64,000 bases of DNA from UMGS1696 sp963643035 (lineage in GTDB: Bacteria > Bacillota > Clostridia > Oscillospirales > CAG-272), in the NCBI GenBank assembly GCA_963643035.1, contig CAVIKO010000002.1:1-64000 (forward strand), in the 5' to 3' direction. Numbering within the stretch: position 1 is the first letter of the stretch; each line of letters opens with the position of its first letter. The notes under the pieces were generated by a model. The model worked only from the letters and a program-made list of their open reading frames with translations. It was not told where the DNA came from and did not search any database. Below are positions 1 to 8,357 of the stretch, piece by piece. Position numbers and translations under genes: made by a program.

Positions 1-72
1 TTCTCGCTGCCTAGTGATGCGGCATAGAGGGCGGTCTTTTTGTGTTACACGGCTTATCCATGCCACACGTTC

Positions 73-101
73 TTGACAAATGGCAGATTCCGTTATATAC
101 T
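73..101 (+). promoter_or_regulatory. Sigma-A promoter upstream of the phospholipase-like gene
   Basis: A perfect TTGACA at 73-78 and a TATACT at 96-101 are separated by 17 bp. It is the only good promoter before the gene starting at 297. It leaves a leader of about 190 nt in which I see no recognised element. Confidence 0.6.
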
Positions 102-296
102 ATGTATAGATATTCACTGTGCTGCATTTGCCATACTGCTCCTTCAGTGGAACGGGGACGCGCGGGCAGGAAACTACAGCGGCTGTATACACTTGCGGTG
201 TGACGGGATCGGAAAAAGAATCTCCATGTCATTGCAAATTTGCACAGGCGTACGGTATTGGCGCAAAATCGGGAAAAAGGGAAGAGGAAATCACAG

Positions 297-860
297 ATGA
301 GAGGGATCGATCACCGGCTACTTGGCAACTATTTACTGGAGAACGAGGGGATGCATCCGAATGCGCTGTGCAGACGGATGTTCCTGTTCGGCTGTATCGA
401 ACCGGACATCAATCCGTTTACATACACGCGCGGCTCCATGCAGCATCGGTTTATGCACGGACACAACGCGCTGAATGCCAGACGCCATTTATACAAGGTG
501 ATCAAACGGCTCCAGAAGAAGGGCGTGGCGACACCGAGACAGTGGTTTGCGCTGGGTGCCGTGATCCACTATACCGCGGACAGCTTCACCTATGTCCACA
601 ACGATCTCTATGACGGTGATATTCACGGACACCGGGTCTATGAGCATACGCTCCATCCGCTCTTTGCTGCATATATGGATACCTTCGACGGCACCGCGCC
701 GATTCCGCGAGAGACATGGGATTTGGAAACCTATCACGCCCAGTATATTGCCGGGGAGCATACATTCATGACAGACTGCCGCTACATTCTCTCCGCCACC
801 CGAATGATCTGCCACTCTGTTCCGGAGCTTACGGAATACCCGATGAAAATTGTTTGCTGA
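297..860 (+). CDS. Zinc-dependent phospholipase C family protein
   Basis: This 187-residue protein resembles the Zn_dep_PLPC family, whose members hydrolyse phospholipids or serve as uncharacterised relatives in Clostridia. Visible family features are GCIEPDINPF near residues 32-41, GHNALN at 55-60, and the metal-ligand region HYTADSFTYVHN around 91-102 with His91, Asp95 and His101. It is shorter than classical phospholipase C (about 250 residues) and has no signal peptide, so a cytoplasmic role is more likely than toxin-like secretion. An in-frame ATG lies upstream at 240. The start at 297 is chosen because a purine-rich GGAAGAGG precedes it and the conserved domain begins just after it. The gene stands alone, with its own promoter. 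The family assignment is fairly sure; the substrate is unknown. Confidence 0.7.
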   Translation: MRGIDHRLLGNYLLENEGMHPNALCRRMFLFGCIEPDINPFTYTRGSMQHRFMHGHNALNARRHLYKVIKRLQKKGVATPRQWFALGAVIHYTADSFTYVHNDLYDGDIHGHRVYEHTLHPLFAAYMDTFDGTAPIPRETWDLETYHAQYIAGEHTFMTDCRYILSATRMICHSVPELTEYPMKIVC

Positions 861-1106
861 GCGATGCGAAAGGGAATCCAACGCGCCCTTTCAATGCCAT
901 ATGCATATTTCCGGACACATTGGTAGAAATGCGCTCCCACAGTGAAAAAACACCCCGACCCTCTCCCATGACGGGATAGGACAAGGGTGTCATGTATTTA
1001 TTTCTGGTATCCTGCTGTATCCATCATCCATCGCAAAGGACAGTGTGAAGCCATCTCAGCTTTTAGCGGTAAGTGTTCCCACAAAACGCCGAATGTTTTT
1101 ACGCCG

Positions 1107-1132
1107 ATGGCTCATAAAGCCATGATTTTTTT
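1107..1132 (+). terminator. Small intrinsic terminator
   Basis: ATGGCT (1107-1112) pairs with AGCCAT (1118-1123) around a 5-nt loop and is followed by GATTTTTTT. It lies 247 bp past the stop at 860. The 861-1144 interval otherwise holds no gene I can support. Confidence 0.45.
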
Positions 1133-1144
1133 ACGCAAAACGCA

Positions 1145-1678
1145 TTAGGGCACTATGTTTTCTCCGGAAACGATAGGCTTTGTGGTATCCAAGCCCTCCA
1201 GGGTGAGAAGTTCACGCTTTCGCTCTAATCCGCCTGCGTATCCGGTTAGACTGCCGTTGGAGCCAACGACGCGATGACACGGGATGAGGATGGCGATCCC
1301 GTTGCGTCCGACCGCGCCGCCTACTGCCTGGGCAGATATGGCTTTCTTCCCTCGCATGACGGCAAGCTCTCGGGCAATCGCACCGTAGGTGACAGTCTGT
1401 CCATAGGGAATTCGCAGTAAAATCTTCCACACCGCCTGCTGAAACGGTGTTCCTGTCGGATGGAGAGGCGGCAGAAAATCGGGATTATGTCCGGCGAAAT
1501 AGAGTGTGAGCCAGCGTACCGCCATGTCCAGCATGGGCGTGCTGCATACGATGGCATCGGCTGATAGGGTGCGGGCAAAATATTTTTGTCCGTCAAACCA
1601 CAGTCCACAGATCCCGCAGTCGTCCGCGGCAAGAAGAATCTCGCCGAGAGGGGAATGATAGCGTCTGGTGTATACCAT
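1145..1678 (-). CDS. ogt: Methylated-DNA--[protein]-cysteine S-methyltransferase
   Basis: Suicide DNA-repair protein that transfers the alkyl group of O6-alkylguanine to its own cysteine. The 177-residue product has an N-terminal ribonuclease-like domain followed by the DNA-binding methyltransferase domain. The active-site PCHRV lies at residues 133-137 (acceptor Cys134), and the arm TPFQQAVWKILLRIPYG precedes it. Two ATGs lie 9 nt apart. The second (1678) is preferred because GGAGG sits 10 nt upstream of it, whereas it abuts the first. There is no Ada-type regulatory domain, so this is the constitutive Ogt type. It has its own TTGACC/TATACT promoter. The function is secure. Confidence 0.93.
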   Translation of the reverse strand: MVYTRRYHSPLGEILLAADDCGICGLWFDGQKYFARTLSADAIVCSTPMLDMAVRWLTLYFAGHNPDFLPPLHPTGTPFQQAVWKILLRIPYGQTVTYGAIARELAVMRGKKAISAQAVGGAVGRNGIAILIPCHRVVGSNGSLTGYAGGLERKRELLTLEGLDTTKPIVSGENIVP

Positions 1679-1731
1679 AGAATCCATACCTCCGGATTGG
1701 GTCAATGAAGCGCACCGCGATGCGCAGATAC

Positions 1732-1760
1732 AGTATAACACAGCGCGCACGTAAGGTCAA
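1732..1760 (-). promoter_or_regulatory. Sigma-A promoter of ogt
   Basis: On the minus strand TTGACC (1760-1755) and TATACT (1737-1732) are spaced by 17 bp. The leader contains a small GC-rich hairpin (GCGCA...TGCGC). Confidence 0.6.
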
Positions 1761-1809
1761 GATGAGAAAAAACAGACGATACATGAAACGGAACCTCTAA
1801 ATAAACGGA

Positions 1810-1853
1810 TTTTTGCGATAAGGGACTGCATATAGGGGCTTTTATCGCAAAAA
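1810..1853. other. Perfect 12-bp inverted repeat in intergenic DNA
   Basis: TTTTTGCGATAA (1810-1821) is mirrored by TTATCGCAAAAA (1842-1853) around a 20-nt loop. It lies between the divergent ogt and NUDIX promoters, in a 412-bp stretch without a gene (1679-2090). It may be an operator or a bidirectional terminator; U-tracts exist on both strands. Confidence 0.45.
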
Positions 1854-1960
1854 TAACCTTAAATCAGGGGTTTCCTAACCGGATATTGTATTTTGAGAAT
1901 GTACGGAATCCGCCAATCAGAAACGGAATTTTCTCAATCGGACAGATAAATACATCTATG

Positions 1961-1993
1961 GAGCCGTTCCGTGAAAACAGCGGTTCTTTTTTT
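1961..1993 (+). terminator. Terminator-like hairpin upstream of the NUDIX gene promoter
   Basis: GAGCCGTT (1961-1968) pairs with AGCGGTTC (1979-1986), with two G-U pairs, and is followed by seven T. No coding sequence lies just upstream on this strand. It therefore either insulates the NUDIX promoter or ends an unseen small RNA. Confidence 0.5.
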
Positions 1994-2014
1994 GTGGGAT
2001 AAATATCTTTTTCC

Positions 2015-2043
2015 TTGCGAAGGAGAGAAAAATGTGCTACAAT
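2015..2043 (+). promoter_or_regulatory. Sigma-A promoter of the NUDIX-TraX pair
   Basis: TTGCGA (2015-2020) and TACAAT (2038-2043) have a 17-bp spacer and lie 48 bp before the chosen NUDIX start. Confidence 0.55.
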
Positions 2044-2090
2044 AGCATAGAGTTTCAAAAGCGTAAAAAATGTGGAGTGAGGTGGGAAAT

Positions 2091-2552
2091 ATGGACAGAG
2101 CGGAGCGGTGTGAACTGACGGTGCTGTGTCTGGTACGCGATGGGGATAGGATTCTCGTAGAGGACAGACAGCGCGGCGGTTCGTGGAATGGATATGTGAT
2201 GCCGGGCGGTCATGTGGAACCAGGTGAATCGTTCGTGGAAGCGGCGATCCGGGAATGCTATGAGGAAACCGGGATCACGATGCTGGAGCCGAAGCTGTGC
2301 GGTGTGAAACAGTTTCCGCGCGATGGGGATGGACTGCGGTATATCGTATTCTTTTTTGTCACGGATCGGTTCACGGGAGCTTGCCGCGATTCCGAGGAGG
2401 GAAGAGTGGCGTGGATGGATCGCGAAACGCTGCGCCACAGCGAATGCGTGCCGGACTTTTTCGAGATGCTCGATGTCATGGAAGGCGCGTGGAGTGAGTT
2501 TCAGTATATGCGAGATACAACGGACGGGGAATACCGCCTGCAAAAGAGGTGA
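2091..2552 (+). CDS. NUDIX hydrolase (8-oxo-dGTP diphosphatase-like)
   Basis: A 153-residue NUDIX protein that cleaves nucleoside diphosphates linked to another moiety. The Nudix box runs from Gly40 through Glu46 to the REcyEE block at residues 54-59 and Gly61, matching G-x5-E-x7-REUxEE-x-G. The sequence around it resembles MutT-like sanitising enzymes, but the substrate cannot be read from sequence. The start at 2091 follows GAGGTGGGAAAT; an upstream in-frame GTG/ATG is not needed. Its end overlaps or abuts the TraX-family gene, so the two are probably co-transcribed from the promoter at 2015-2043. Confidence 0.85.
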   Translation: MDRAERCELTVLCLVRDGDRILVEDRQRGGSWNGYVMPGGHVEPGESFVEAAIRECYEETGITMLEPKLCGVKQFPRDGDGLRYIVFFFVTDRFTGACRDSEEGRVAWMDRETLRHSECVPDFFEMLDVMEGAWSEFQYMRDTTDGEYRLQKR

Positions 2553-2560
2553 AGCGGGAA

Positions 2561-3253
2561 ATGCCAGGCAGTATTTTAAAGATTATCGCAGCACTTACCA
2601 TGCTCATCGACCACGCGGGACTCATTCTCTTTCCGGGACAGCACTGGATGCGCATTGTTGGTCGAATCGCGTTCCCGCTGTTCGCCTACTGTATCGCGGA
2701 AGGTTACCGGTACACGCGGCATAGACTGCGGTACTTTTTGCAGATTTTTTTCCTTGGCGTCGGGTGCCAGATCGTTTATTATATTGCCGAAAGGGACTGG
2801 TATCTGGGAATACTGCTGACATTTTCCCTTTCCATTGTCCTGATGGAACTTGCAAGACGCTGGAAGATGGCGATGCAGACGGAGAATAAAAAAACCGCGT
2901 GGCTCTGGGGGGGTGCGCTGCTTGCTGCCATACTCGCCGTGTGGGGATTTACCACCGTCGTGACTGTCGATTACGGCTTTATCGGCATTCTCCTGCCGTT
3001 TCTCGCGTATCTGCCGGAGGTGATTGGACTACGTAAGGGATTGTTTATCGCCGGAATCCTCGCTCTGGCGGTCGATCAGTATCTGCCGAATGGCTATGTG
3101 GGACAGTTTTTCGGACTGCTCGCCGTGCCGTTCCTCTGTGCGTACAACGGCAAGCCAGGCAGGCACCGGATGAAGTGGTTCTTCTACATCTTCTACCCGG
3201 CGCACCTCGCGATCCTGTATGGGATTGCCGCATTATACAGTATTCTTTCCTGA
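2561..3253 (+). CDS. TraX family membrane protein
   Basis: A 230-residue integral membrane protein with about six hydrophobic segments, matching the TraX family. That family is named after the F-pilin N-acetylase, but most of its members are chromosomal and of unknown acyltransferase function. The signature is the N-terminal LKIIAALTMLIDHAGLIL, then RIAFPLFAYCIAEGYRYT. A GTG at 2549 overlaps the NUDIX stop by 4 bp. The ATG at 2561 is preferred because GAGGTG lies about 7 nt before it. No conjugation genes are nearby, so a role in pilin acetylation is unlikely. The family call is good; the function is open. Confidence 0.8.
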   Translation: MPGSILKIIAALTMLIDHAGLILFPGQHWMRIVGRIAFPLFAYCIAEGYRYTRHRLRYFLQIFFLGVGCQIVYYIAERDWYLGILLTFSLSIVLMELARRWKMAMQTENKKTAWLWGGALLAAILAVWGFTTVVTVDYGFIGILLPFLAYLPEVIGLRKGLFIAGILALAVDQYLPNGYVGQFFGLLAVPFLCAYNGKPGRHRMKWFFYIFYPAHLAILYGIAALYSILS

Positions 3254-3255
3254 TG

Positions 3256-3295
3256 AAAGGAGAGCCATCCGTCAACGGATCGCTCTCCTTTTTGT
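3256..3295. terminator. Bidirectional intrinsic terminator
   Basis: AAAGGAGAGC pairs with GCTCTCCTTT, with an inner ATCCGT/ACGGAT stem and U-tracts on both strands. It separates the convergent TraX and CE15 genes. Confidence 0.8.
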
Positions 3296-3305
3296 GTCTA
3301 TTCGG

Positions 3306-4418
3306 TTATTCCGCGCGCTTTTTGTCCCAGAAGTTCATGTACTGCTCCCAGTCGTAGGCGAGGATGCAGTGCGGTCCCGATTTCATGTGGTAGCCGATAT
3401 TGCCATCGTGATACGGGGTGTCCGCCGTGATGTCCGATTCCTCCGGCAGTACTGCGCCCTTTTTGCCGTACAGTGCGTATGCATCTCCGGCAAGACGGCA
3501 CGACAGTCTTTCTGACGCGGGGGCGGCCCACAGATCTTCTGAGCAGCTCTCCACGTAGCACAACCGCGGTGCGATGGCGGCGATGAGCATATGCTGGTCG
3601 CACGGGAGAATGTTGTCGAGATCGCTGTACTTGTGATAGTTGCCGCAGAACCAGTCTGTCCGGGTGATGGCGCGGATTGTCTCGCCTTCTTTAATCTTAT
3701 CCCGGTGCATCGCTGCACCTGAGCAGCCAGAGGCGTTCGAGATCGACAGTGCAAACCGTGTGTCCGTCGCGCCGCACCACAACGCTGTCTTTCCGCCGCG
3801 CGAATGACCGACCACTGCCGCCTGCTTCGCATCAATCCGGGGATCCGTTTCCAGATAATCCAGTACACGGGACGCGCCCCATGCCCATGCGGAGATTGTA
3901 GCCCAATCGTTGTCCCGACGCAGCGAACGATCTGGTTGGAAATGCGCAAACACGCCCGCCCGATAATCTGCCTTATGCTCTTCGTCCGGATAAATTTGCG
4001 AGGTCGGCATGACAAACACCGCATACCCGCGCGCAATGATCTGCTGAATCGGAACATTGATGCAGTCCGGCGTTTCCTCCAAATCAAACTGATCCTCCTG
4101 GTATTCGTGCATGACGTACACAAAAACCGGAGCCGGATGCTTGGCGTCAGCGCTCTCCGGCAGGAAGCCGCGTACAAAGAATGTGTAGCCGCCTGCTGTG
4201 ATCTCCACCTTCACAAAATGTGCAGGTGTGCCGCGAAAATGCGTCTCATCGCGGAGAAGCTTGAAAGACGGGTTGAGATTGCGTTCCGCAGCCGCCGGAC
4301 GCACACCGTAGATGGTGTTGGACAGCAGCGCCATCAGCTCCGGACGGCGCAGCGTCTCCCAGTCCGCGGCGTTTGCGATGTGGAAACCGCCTAAGGTATC
4401 AAGTAGGGATGGATACAT
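3306..4418 (-). CDS. CE15-like glucuronoyl esterase (alpha/beta hydrolase)
   Basis: The 370-residue protein has an alpha/beta-hydrolase fold of the glucuronoyl-esterase type. These enzymes cut ester links between glucuronate side chains of xylan and lignin alcohols or methyl groups. The nucleophile elbow GHSRGGK places the catalytic Ser at 206. SEDLW gives an acidic Asp295 and GPHC gives His350. The stretch TDWFCGNYHKYSDLDNILPCDQH is typical of bacterial CE15. No signal peptide is present, so it would act inside the cell on imported oligosaccharides. The start at 4418 follows a strong GGAGG. A terminator (4496-4532) separates it from the glycerophosphodiesterase gene upstream. Confidence 0.78.
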   Translation of the reverse strand: MYPSLLDTLGGFHIANAADWETLRRPELMALLSNTIYGVRPAAAERNLNPSFKLLRDETHFRGTPAHFVKVEITAGGYTFFVRGFLPESADAKHPAPVFVYVMHEYQEDQFDLEETPDCINVPIQQIIARGYAVFVMPTSQIYPDEEHKADYRAGVFAHFQPDRSLRRDNDWATISAWAWGASRVLDYLETDPRIDAKQAAVVGHSRGGKTALWCGATDTRFALSISNASGCSGAAMHRDKIKEGETIRAITRTDWFCGNYHKYSDLDNILPCDQHMLIAAIAPRLCYVESCSEDLWAAPASERLSCRLAGDAYALYGKKGAVLPEESDITADTPYHDGNIGYHMKSGPHCILAYDWEQYMNFWDKKRAE

Positions 4419-4455
4419 GATTTTTCCTCCATAATCTGTTGGAATTTCTATCCGT

Positions 4456-4485
4456 ATTATAGCATTTTTGCCATGCCCGTGTCAA
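4456..4485 (-). promoter_or_regulatory. Sigma-A promoter of the CE15-like gene
   Basis: TTGACA (4485-4480) and TATAAT (4461-4456), both perfect, are spaced by 18 bp. Confidence 0.75.
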
Positions 4486-4495
4486 CCCTGCCGGA

Positions 4496-4532
4496 GAGAA
4501 AACCGCCCTGTCCATGAAAAAAGACAAGGCGG
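4496..4532 (-). terminator. Intrinsic terminator of the glycerophosphodiesterase gene
   Basis: On the minus strand CCGCCTTGTC pairs with GACAGGGCGG (arms 4523-4532 and 4503-4512), followed by TTTTCTC. Confidence 0.65.
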
Positions 4533-4613
4533 TAGTGGACTGCTCCCGAAGGATTTGGATGACAAGCAGCGAATAATGGATATCACTGTGTATTTTAAAT
4601 GTTGGTTGGTTTA

Positions 4614-5408
4614 TTACCTCAGACCATGTCTTGCCAAAATCTCCATGACGGTAGCGGGATGGTTGGTTGTGATAAGTTCGCCGCCGTTTTCGTATCCGCG
4701 GAGGATCTGCTCCTCGGTGACCGCATTTGCGCCTACCCAGGGATGGATACCTTTTGCGCGTACCTCGTCATATTGCGTCTTGTCGCAGATCGGATACTCG
4801 TGCCAGATGGCGCGACCATTCTCGTCATAGGACACGTTGAACATGCAGATGCAGTAGAGCACATCCTGCGCGGCGGTATTGCCCATGATCTTGTAAGGGT
4901 AATAGCCATGTAGACGGTATTTATGACCGTAGGTCTTATCGATCCAGCACAGGAGATCCCCCTCAAAACTGTTGATGTACAGACGGTCGGCAAGACCATA
5001 TTCCTCAAAGAGAGCGATGGTTTTGGATGCGCTCTCCAACGCGAATTCCTCGCCTTTATCATGGATGTAATCCTTGAATTCAAAGTTGAACTGCATTTTG
5101 GTATCGCGCCGTGTCAGTTCCAGAAATTCGCGGAAAGTCGGGATACGCGTTCCCTGAAACTTTGCGTTCGTTCGGATACCGAAATCGAGTTTCTTTAGTT
5201 CTGCCAGCGTCATGTCCGACACAAGGCCATGCCCATCGGAGGTGCGGTCAACGTTGGGGTCATGGATGACGACAATTTCGCCATCCTTGGTCATTCTGAG
5301 ATCCAGTTCGATCATGTCCACACCAAGATCATAGGCGCTTTCAAAGGCGGGCATGGTGTTTTCCGGAAATCCTTCTACATTCCCGCGGTGTGCGGCAACT
5401 TCCATCAT
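4614..5408 (-). CDS. Glycerophosphodiester phosphodiesterase
   Basis: A 264-residue GDPD-family TIM-barrel enzyme that hydrolyses glycerophosphodiesters to glycerol-3-phosphate and an alcohol. The active site is visible: HRG at residues 7-9, PENT at 15-18, Glu34 and Asp36 in ELDLRMTKDG, and His49 in VIHD. It has no signal peptide, so it is the cytoplasmic UgpQ-like type. Two adjacent ATGs form the start after AAAGGATG. The gene has its own promoter (TTGACT/TATGCT) and a terminator, so it appears monocistronic despite lying head-to-tail with the CE15 gene. Confidence in the family is high. Confidence 0.9.
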   Translation of the reverse strand: MMEVAAHRGNVEGFPENTMPAFESAYDLGVDMIELDLRMTKDGEIVVIHDPNVDRTSDGHGLVSDMTLAELKKLDFGIRTNAKFQGTRIPTFREFLELTRRDTKMQFNFEFKDYIHDKGEEFALESASKTIALFEEYGLADRLYINSFEGDLLCWIDKTYGHKYRLHGYYPYKIMGNTAAQDVLYCICMFNVSYDENGRAIWHEYPICDKTQYDEVRAKGIHPWVGANAVTEEQILRGYENGGELITTNHPATVMEILARHGLR

Positions 5409-5486
5409 GGTTTTTCATCCTTTCATTTGTGTCATATGCGTTTTTGTGTACAGTTTTGCCGGATAGGTTGCTTTTTCATGCAGTAT

Positions 5487-5515
5487 AGCATATCATATCC
5501 CGGTCTCAAAGTCAA
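5487..5515 (-). promoter_or_regulatory. Promoter of the glycerophosphodiesterase gene
   Basis: TTGACT (5515-5510) and TATGCT (5492-5487) are separated by 17 bp. Confidence 0.5.
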
Positions 5516-5531
5516 GAAATTGTATAGTCCC

Positions 5532-6830
5532 TCAATAAATCGCTACATCGCGCAGCTTTGCCGCTCCGGCATTCTCGGTTACGGTGAAGGTGATCGATTT
5601 TGCACCCTCTGCGCCGTATTTGGCAAGCGGGACAATACGCTTGTGACCAACACAGTTGCTCCGATAGATCTCGCGTCCGTCCGCTTCGACCGTAAATGCG
5701 CGGATCTGCTGCCCGTTTGTGATGTCCTCGCGGATGACGAGATATTTTGCCGTTTTGCCTTCCGGTGCGGTTAGAGTACACGCAAGGGCGTCCGGTGCTT
5801 CTTCAAGCGCGATGGGCGTGCCGAACGTTTCCCGGATCAGCTTGCCAAACGCGATGAACTGCTCCTCATCCTTGAAATCGCCGTCGGTGGAGATGCCCAT
5901 GCCGAGCAGCAGATTCGAGTTGCGTCCGACCGAGCGGATGTAGCAGTCGAGCAGCTCCTCCGGCGTGAATACCGTATCCTCCTCGCCTTCCCGCCAGAAC
6001 CAGCCGCCGCCGAAGCCATGGTGGTTCCGGTTCGGCATATCCGTTTCTGCCGGCCAGTAGTGGATCCCGTCCGGATCACCGATGCCCGCCTCTTCGTGGG
6101 ATACCGAACCATCGAAATTGGAGTCACCCGCGTTTGTCGTTGCCCAACAGTTTTCCGGTGCCAGACCGTCCTCGTTGCCGACCCAGCGCAGATCGTTGAG
6201 ATGATCCTTCGGACCTTGGAAGCAGATCGCTTTCGGCTGATACCTGTTGAGCAGCGGGATCAGATCCGGTCCGCCGAGCTTTGGATCGATCACACCGCCG
6301 TCAAACCAGATCTCGAAAAGCTCGCCGTATTCCGTCCACAGCTCCGTTACCTGCGCCTCGACATGGCGGACGTATTCCCGATACTTCTCCGTCTGGTACT
6401 GTCCGCGGATTGTGTCATCATTGATGTCGTAATAGCCATTGCAGCCGGTCGAGTAATAGAAGCCCGGCTTTATGTCGTACTTCTTACAAGCCTCAATGAA
6501 GTCCCGGCAGATGTCGCCTTTGCCGTCCTTCCACGCGAGAGAACGGGTGCAGTAGTCGTTTTCTGCCGTTGGCCAAAGCGAGAAGCCGGTACCGTGATTT
6601 GCGACCAGCACCGCATATTTTGCGCCCATTTCCTTGGCGGAACGCAGCCATTGATCCACGTCAAGATTGGTCGGGTTGATTTTTTCCGGCGGTATTTCCG
6701 TCGCAACCTCGGCGTTCTTGGTGTGCTTGCAGTCTGGATTGTAGATGTCCACACAGTAATGGATGATGACGCCCAGTTCCATGTCCTGCCAACGGAGCTG
6801 ATCTTGCGTCGGTTTTGCTACGTGATACAT
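5532..6830 (-). CDS. Alpha-L-fucosidase, GH29
   Basis: Retaining exo-alpha-L-fucosidase, 432 residues. The N-terminal catalytic barrel contains the substrate-binding MELGVIIHY region, HGTGFSLWPT near 79-88, and EIWFDGG with nucleophile Asp177. The stretch ending SVGRNSNLLLG closes the barrel. A C-terminal beta-sandwich of about 90 residues follows. No signal peptide is present, so cleavage occurs in the cytoplasm. It starts after AAGGAG and is divergent from a PocR-AraC regulator, its likely controller; a near-consensus cre site lies 33 bp upstream of its start. A fucose mutarotase (9668) and a GH95 fucosidase (40856) in the same window support fucosylated-glycan use. Confidence 0.9.
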   Translation of the reverse strand: MYHVAKPTQDQLRWQDMELGVIIHYCVDIYNPDCKHTKNAEVATEIPPEKINPTNLDVDQWLRSAKEMGAKYAVLVANHGTGFSLWPTAENDYCTRSLAWKDGKGDICRDFIEACKKYDIKPGFYYSTGCNGYYDINDDTIRGQYQTEKYREYVRHVEAQVTELWTEYGELFEIWFDGGVIDPKLGGPDLIPLLNRYQPKAICFQGPKDHLNDLRWVGNEDGLAPENCWATTNAGDSNFDGSVSHEEAGIGDPDGIHYWPAETDMPNRNHHGFGGGWFWREGEEDTVFTPEELLDCYIRSVGRNSNLLLGMGISTDGDFKDEEQFIAFGKLIRETFGTPIALEEAPDALACTLTAPEGKTAKYLVIREDITNGQQIRAFTVEADGREIYRSNCVGHKRIVPLAKYGAEGAKSITFTVTENAGAAKLRDVAIY

Positions 6831-6862
6831 AAGTGAATCTCCTTTTTATTCGGGTGATTTTT

Positions 6863-6876
6863 TATAAGCGGTTTCA
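6863..6876. promoter_or_regulatory. Candidate cre (CcpA) operator
   Basis: TATAAGCGGTTTCA matches the Gram-positive cre consensus TGWAANCGNTNWCA at 13 of 14 positions. It lies between the divergent fucosidase and AraC-family genes, 33 bp from the fucosidase start. Glucose repression of the fucosidase is inferred, not shown. Confidence 0.45.
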
Positions 6877-7000
6877 ATTGGTGCGATTTTGCGATGAATT
6901 TCTTTTGATCTTTCGCTGCAACGAAGGAAAGAAGCAGTGCAGTAAGAAAGATGACAAGCGAATGTTTTATAAAAACCTCCAAAAAAATATGGGAAATAGA

Positions 7001-7029
7001 TTGTTTTTTTGCTACTATTATGATATACT
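7001..7029 (+). promoter_or_regulatory. Promoter of the AraC-family regulator
   Basis: TTGTTT (7001-7006) and TATACT (7024-7029) are spaced by 17 bp, 69 bp before the start codon. Confidence 0.5.
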
Positions 7030-7097
7030 AAACAAAACCATTCCGCAAGGCACAAATATGCCGAATCAGGGGCATAAAACGCGCATTGGAGGAGATT

Positions 7098-8030
7098 ATG
7101 CAGCCAAATAACGAACTGTTCACCAATAAGCAGGTACTCGATCAATTTGCATCCGCGCTCCACACTCTCACCGGACTCCACATTGGACTCCACAACCGTG
7201 ATTATTCCCTGTATGCGGCAGCGGGAGATGATGTGCGGAATTTCTGCGCTGTCTGCCGGAATCACAGTCCTGCGTTTTTTCAGAGCTGTCTGAAATGCGA
7301 CAACGCGCATCTCAAAAAAGTTCAGACCGATCGTTGTACCATCGCGTATTCCTGCCCGTTCGGACTGACGGAGGCAATCATCCCACTGACACAGCAGGAA
7401 GAGCTGGTCGGCTACATCTTTCTCGGACAGGCATTCCGCGACATACCACCGGATTTTGAATCGCTGTGGGATAAGCTGCTCACGCTCGATGAGGCGAATC
7501 TCTACCCGCACCTGGAGGAGATACGCCGGGCGGTCGAGAATACGCCGTGTTTGACGGAGGAAAGGCTGAACGCCGCTATCCAGCTCGGAGAGATCTTTGC
7601 CGCACATACCCACGCTGCGCTCTGGTTCTCGCAAACCGTAAACACCAATTCCAGGGAGCGTTTTTCCTATTATCTTTCTCTGAACGACTGGGAGCATATT
7701 CCCATGTCGACGGTCAGCGCGGCTGCCGCTTCGGAAATGCTACACATCAGCTATTCCCAGTTCAACCGGATCGCGAAGGAGGTCGTCGGGATGCCGTTCA
7801 AGCAGTATGTGTTATCTCTGAAGCTGCGAGCGGCGGTGCAGATGCTGGACGATAGCGGTCTGCCGCTGTACGGAATTGCACAGAATCTTGGCTTTGACGA
7901 CGCGCATTATTTTGCCAGACTCCTGCGTCGCTTCACGGGGAAAAGCTGTCGGCAGCTCCGGGAACACAAGAGAGAAGCGGAATGTGCCATGCCGTCGGAA
8001 GAGGATTCTGCCAAATCGGAGAGACTCTGA
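7098..8030 (+). CDS. PocR-domain AraC family transcriptional regulator
   Basis: A 310-residue regulator. The N-terminal part (about 8-165) is a PocR sensory domain, with the cysteine-rich CAVCRNHSPAFFQSCLKCDNAH and the YSCPFGLTEAIIPL core. In Clostridia this domain senses small polyols or sugars. The C-terminal 100 residues form two helix-turn-helix motifs of the AraC type, ending in GFDDAHYFARLLRRFTGKS. The ATG at 7098 follows GGAGGAG; an in-frame TTG at 7086 lies inside that Shine-Dalgarno site. It is divergent from the GH29 fucosidase, suggesting that it activates this gene. The ligand is unknown. Confidence 0.85.
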   Translation: MQPNNELFTNKQVLDQFASALHTLTGLHIGLHNRDYSLYAAAGDDVRNFCAVCRNHSPAFFQSCLKCDNAHLKKVQTDRCTIAYSCPFGLTEAIIPLTQQEELVGYIFLGQAFRDIPPDFESLWDKLLTLDEANLYPHLEEIRRAVENTPCLTEERLNAAIQLGEIFAAHTHAALWFSQTVNTNSRERFSYYLSLNDWEHIPMSTVSAAAASEMLHISYSQFNRIAKEVVGMPFKQYVLSLKLRAAVQMLDDSGLPLYGIAQNLGFDDAHYFARLLRRFTGKSCRQLREHKREAECAMPSEEDSAKSERL

Positions 8031-8147
8031 AAATGAGGGAGAAGCGAGTTTTCCTTATGCTGTATGGAAAACAGCGGGTTCATGGTTTGAAAAAACCTCC
8101 GACGAAAAAAGAATCGAAAAAAACTTTGAAAAAATTGAAAAAAGGTG

Positions 8148-8176
8148 TTGACAAACGCGAACGTCTGTGGTATAAT
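8148..8176 (+). promoter_or_regulatory. tRNA operon promoter
   Basis: A perfect TTGACA (8148-8153) and a perfect TATAAT (8171-8176) are spaced by 17 bp, as expected for a stable-RNA promoter. The A-rich stretch 8097-8147 may act as an UP element. Confidence 0.85.
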
Positions 8177-8250
8177 ATCATCGTTCCCAAGAGAACACGG
8201 CAATCCGAACAAAGGAAAGCCGCAACGAAACCTTGCGAATTGTATAAACT

Positions 8251-8325
8251 GCTGGTGTGGCTCAATGGCAGAGCAGCTGATTTGTAATCAGCAGGTTGTT
8301 GGTTCGACTCCGATCACCAGCTCCA
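8251..8325 (+). tRNA. tRNA-Thr (TGT)
   Basis: Complete cloverleaf: acceptor GCTGGTG/CACCAGC, anticodon loop TTTGTAA giving TGT, and T-loop TTCGACT. The 3' CCA is encoded (8323-8325), unlike the next two tRNAs. First gene of a three-tRNA operon. Confidence 0.93.
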
Positions 8326-8357
8326 ATACAGTATGCAGGTTGCGTACTGTAAAATTA

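Noticed and set aside
950..990. Terminator after the phospholipase-like gene (ACACCC...GGGTGT)
   Set aside because: The stem is short with a loop of nearly 30 nt and no U-tract directly after it; the hairpin at 1107-1132 is better.
2561..3253. Conjugative element inferred from the TraX protein
   Set aside because: No other transfer, relaxase or integrase genes are present; chromosomal TraX homologs are common in Clostridia.
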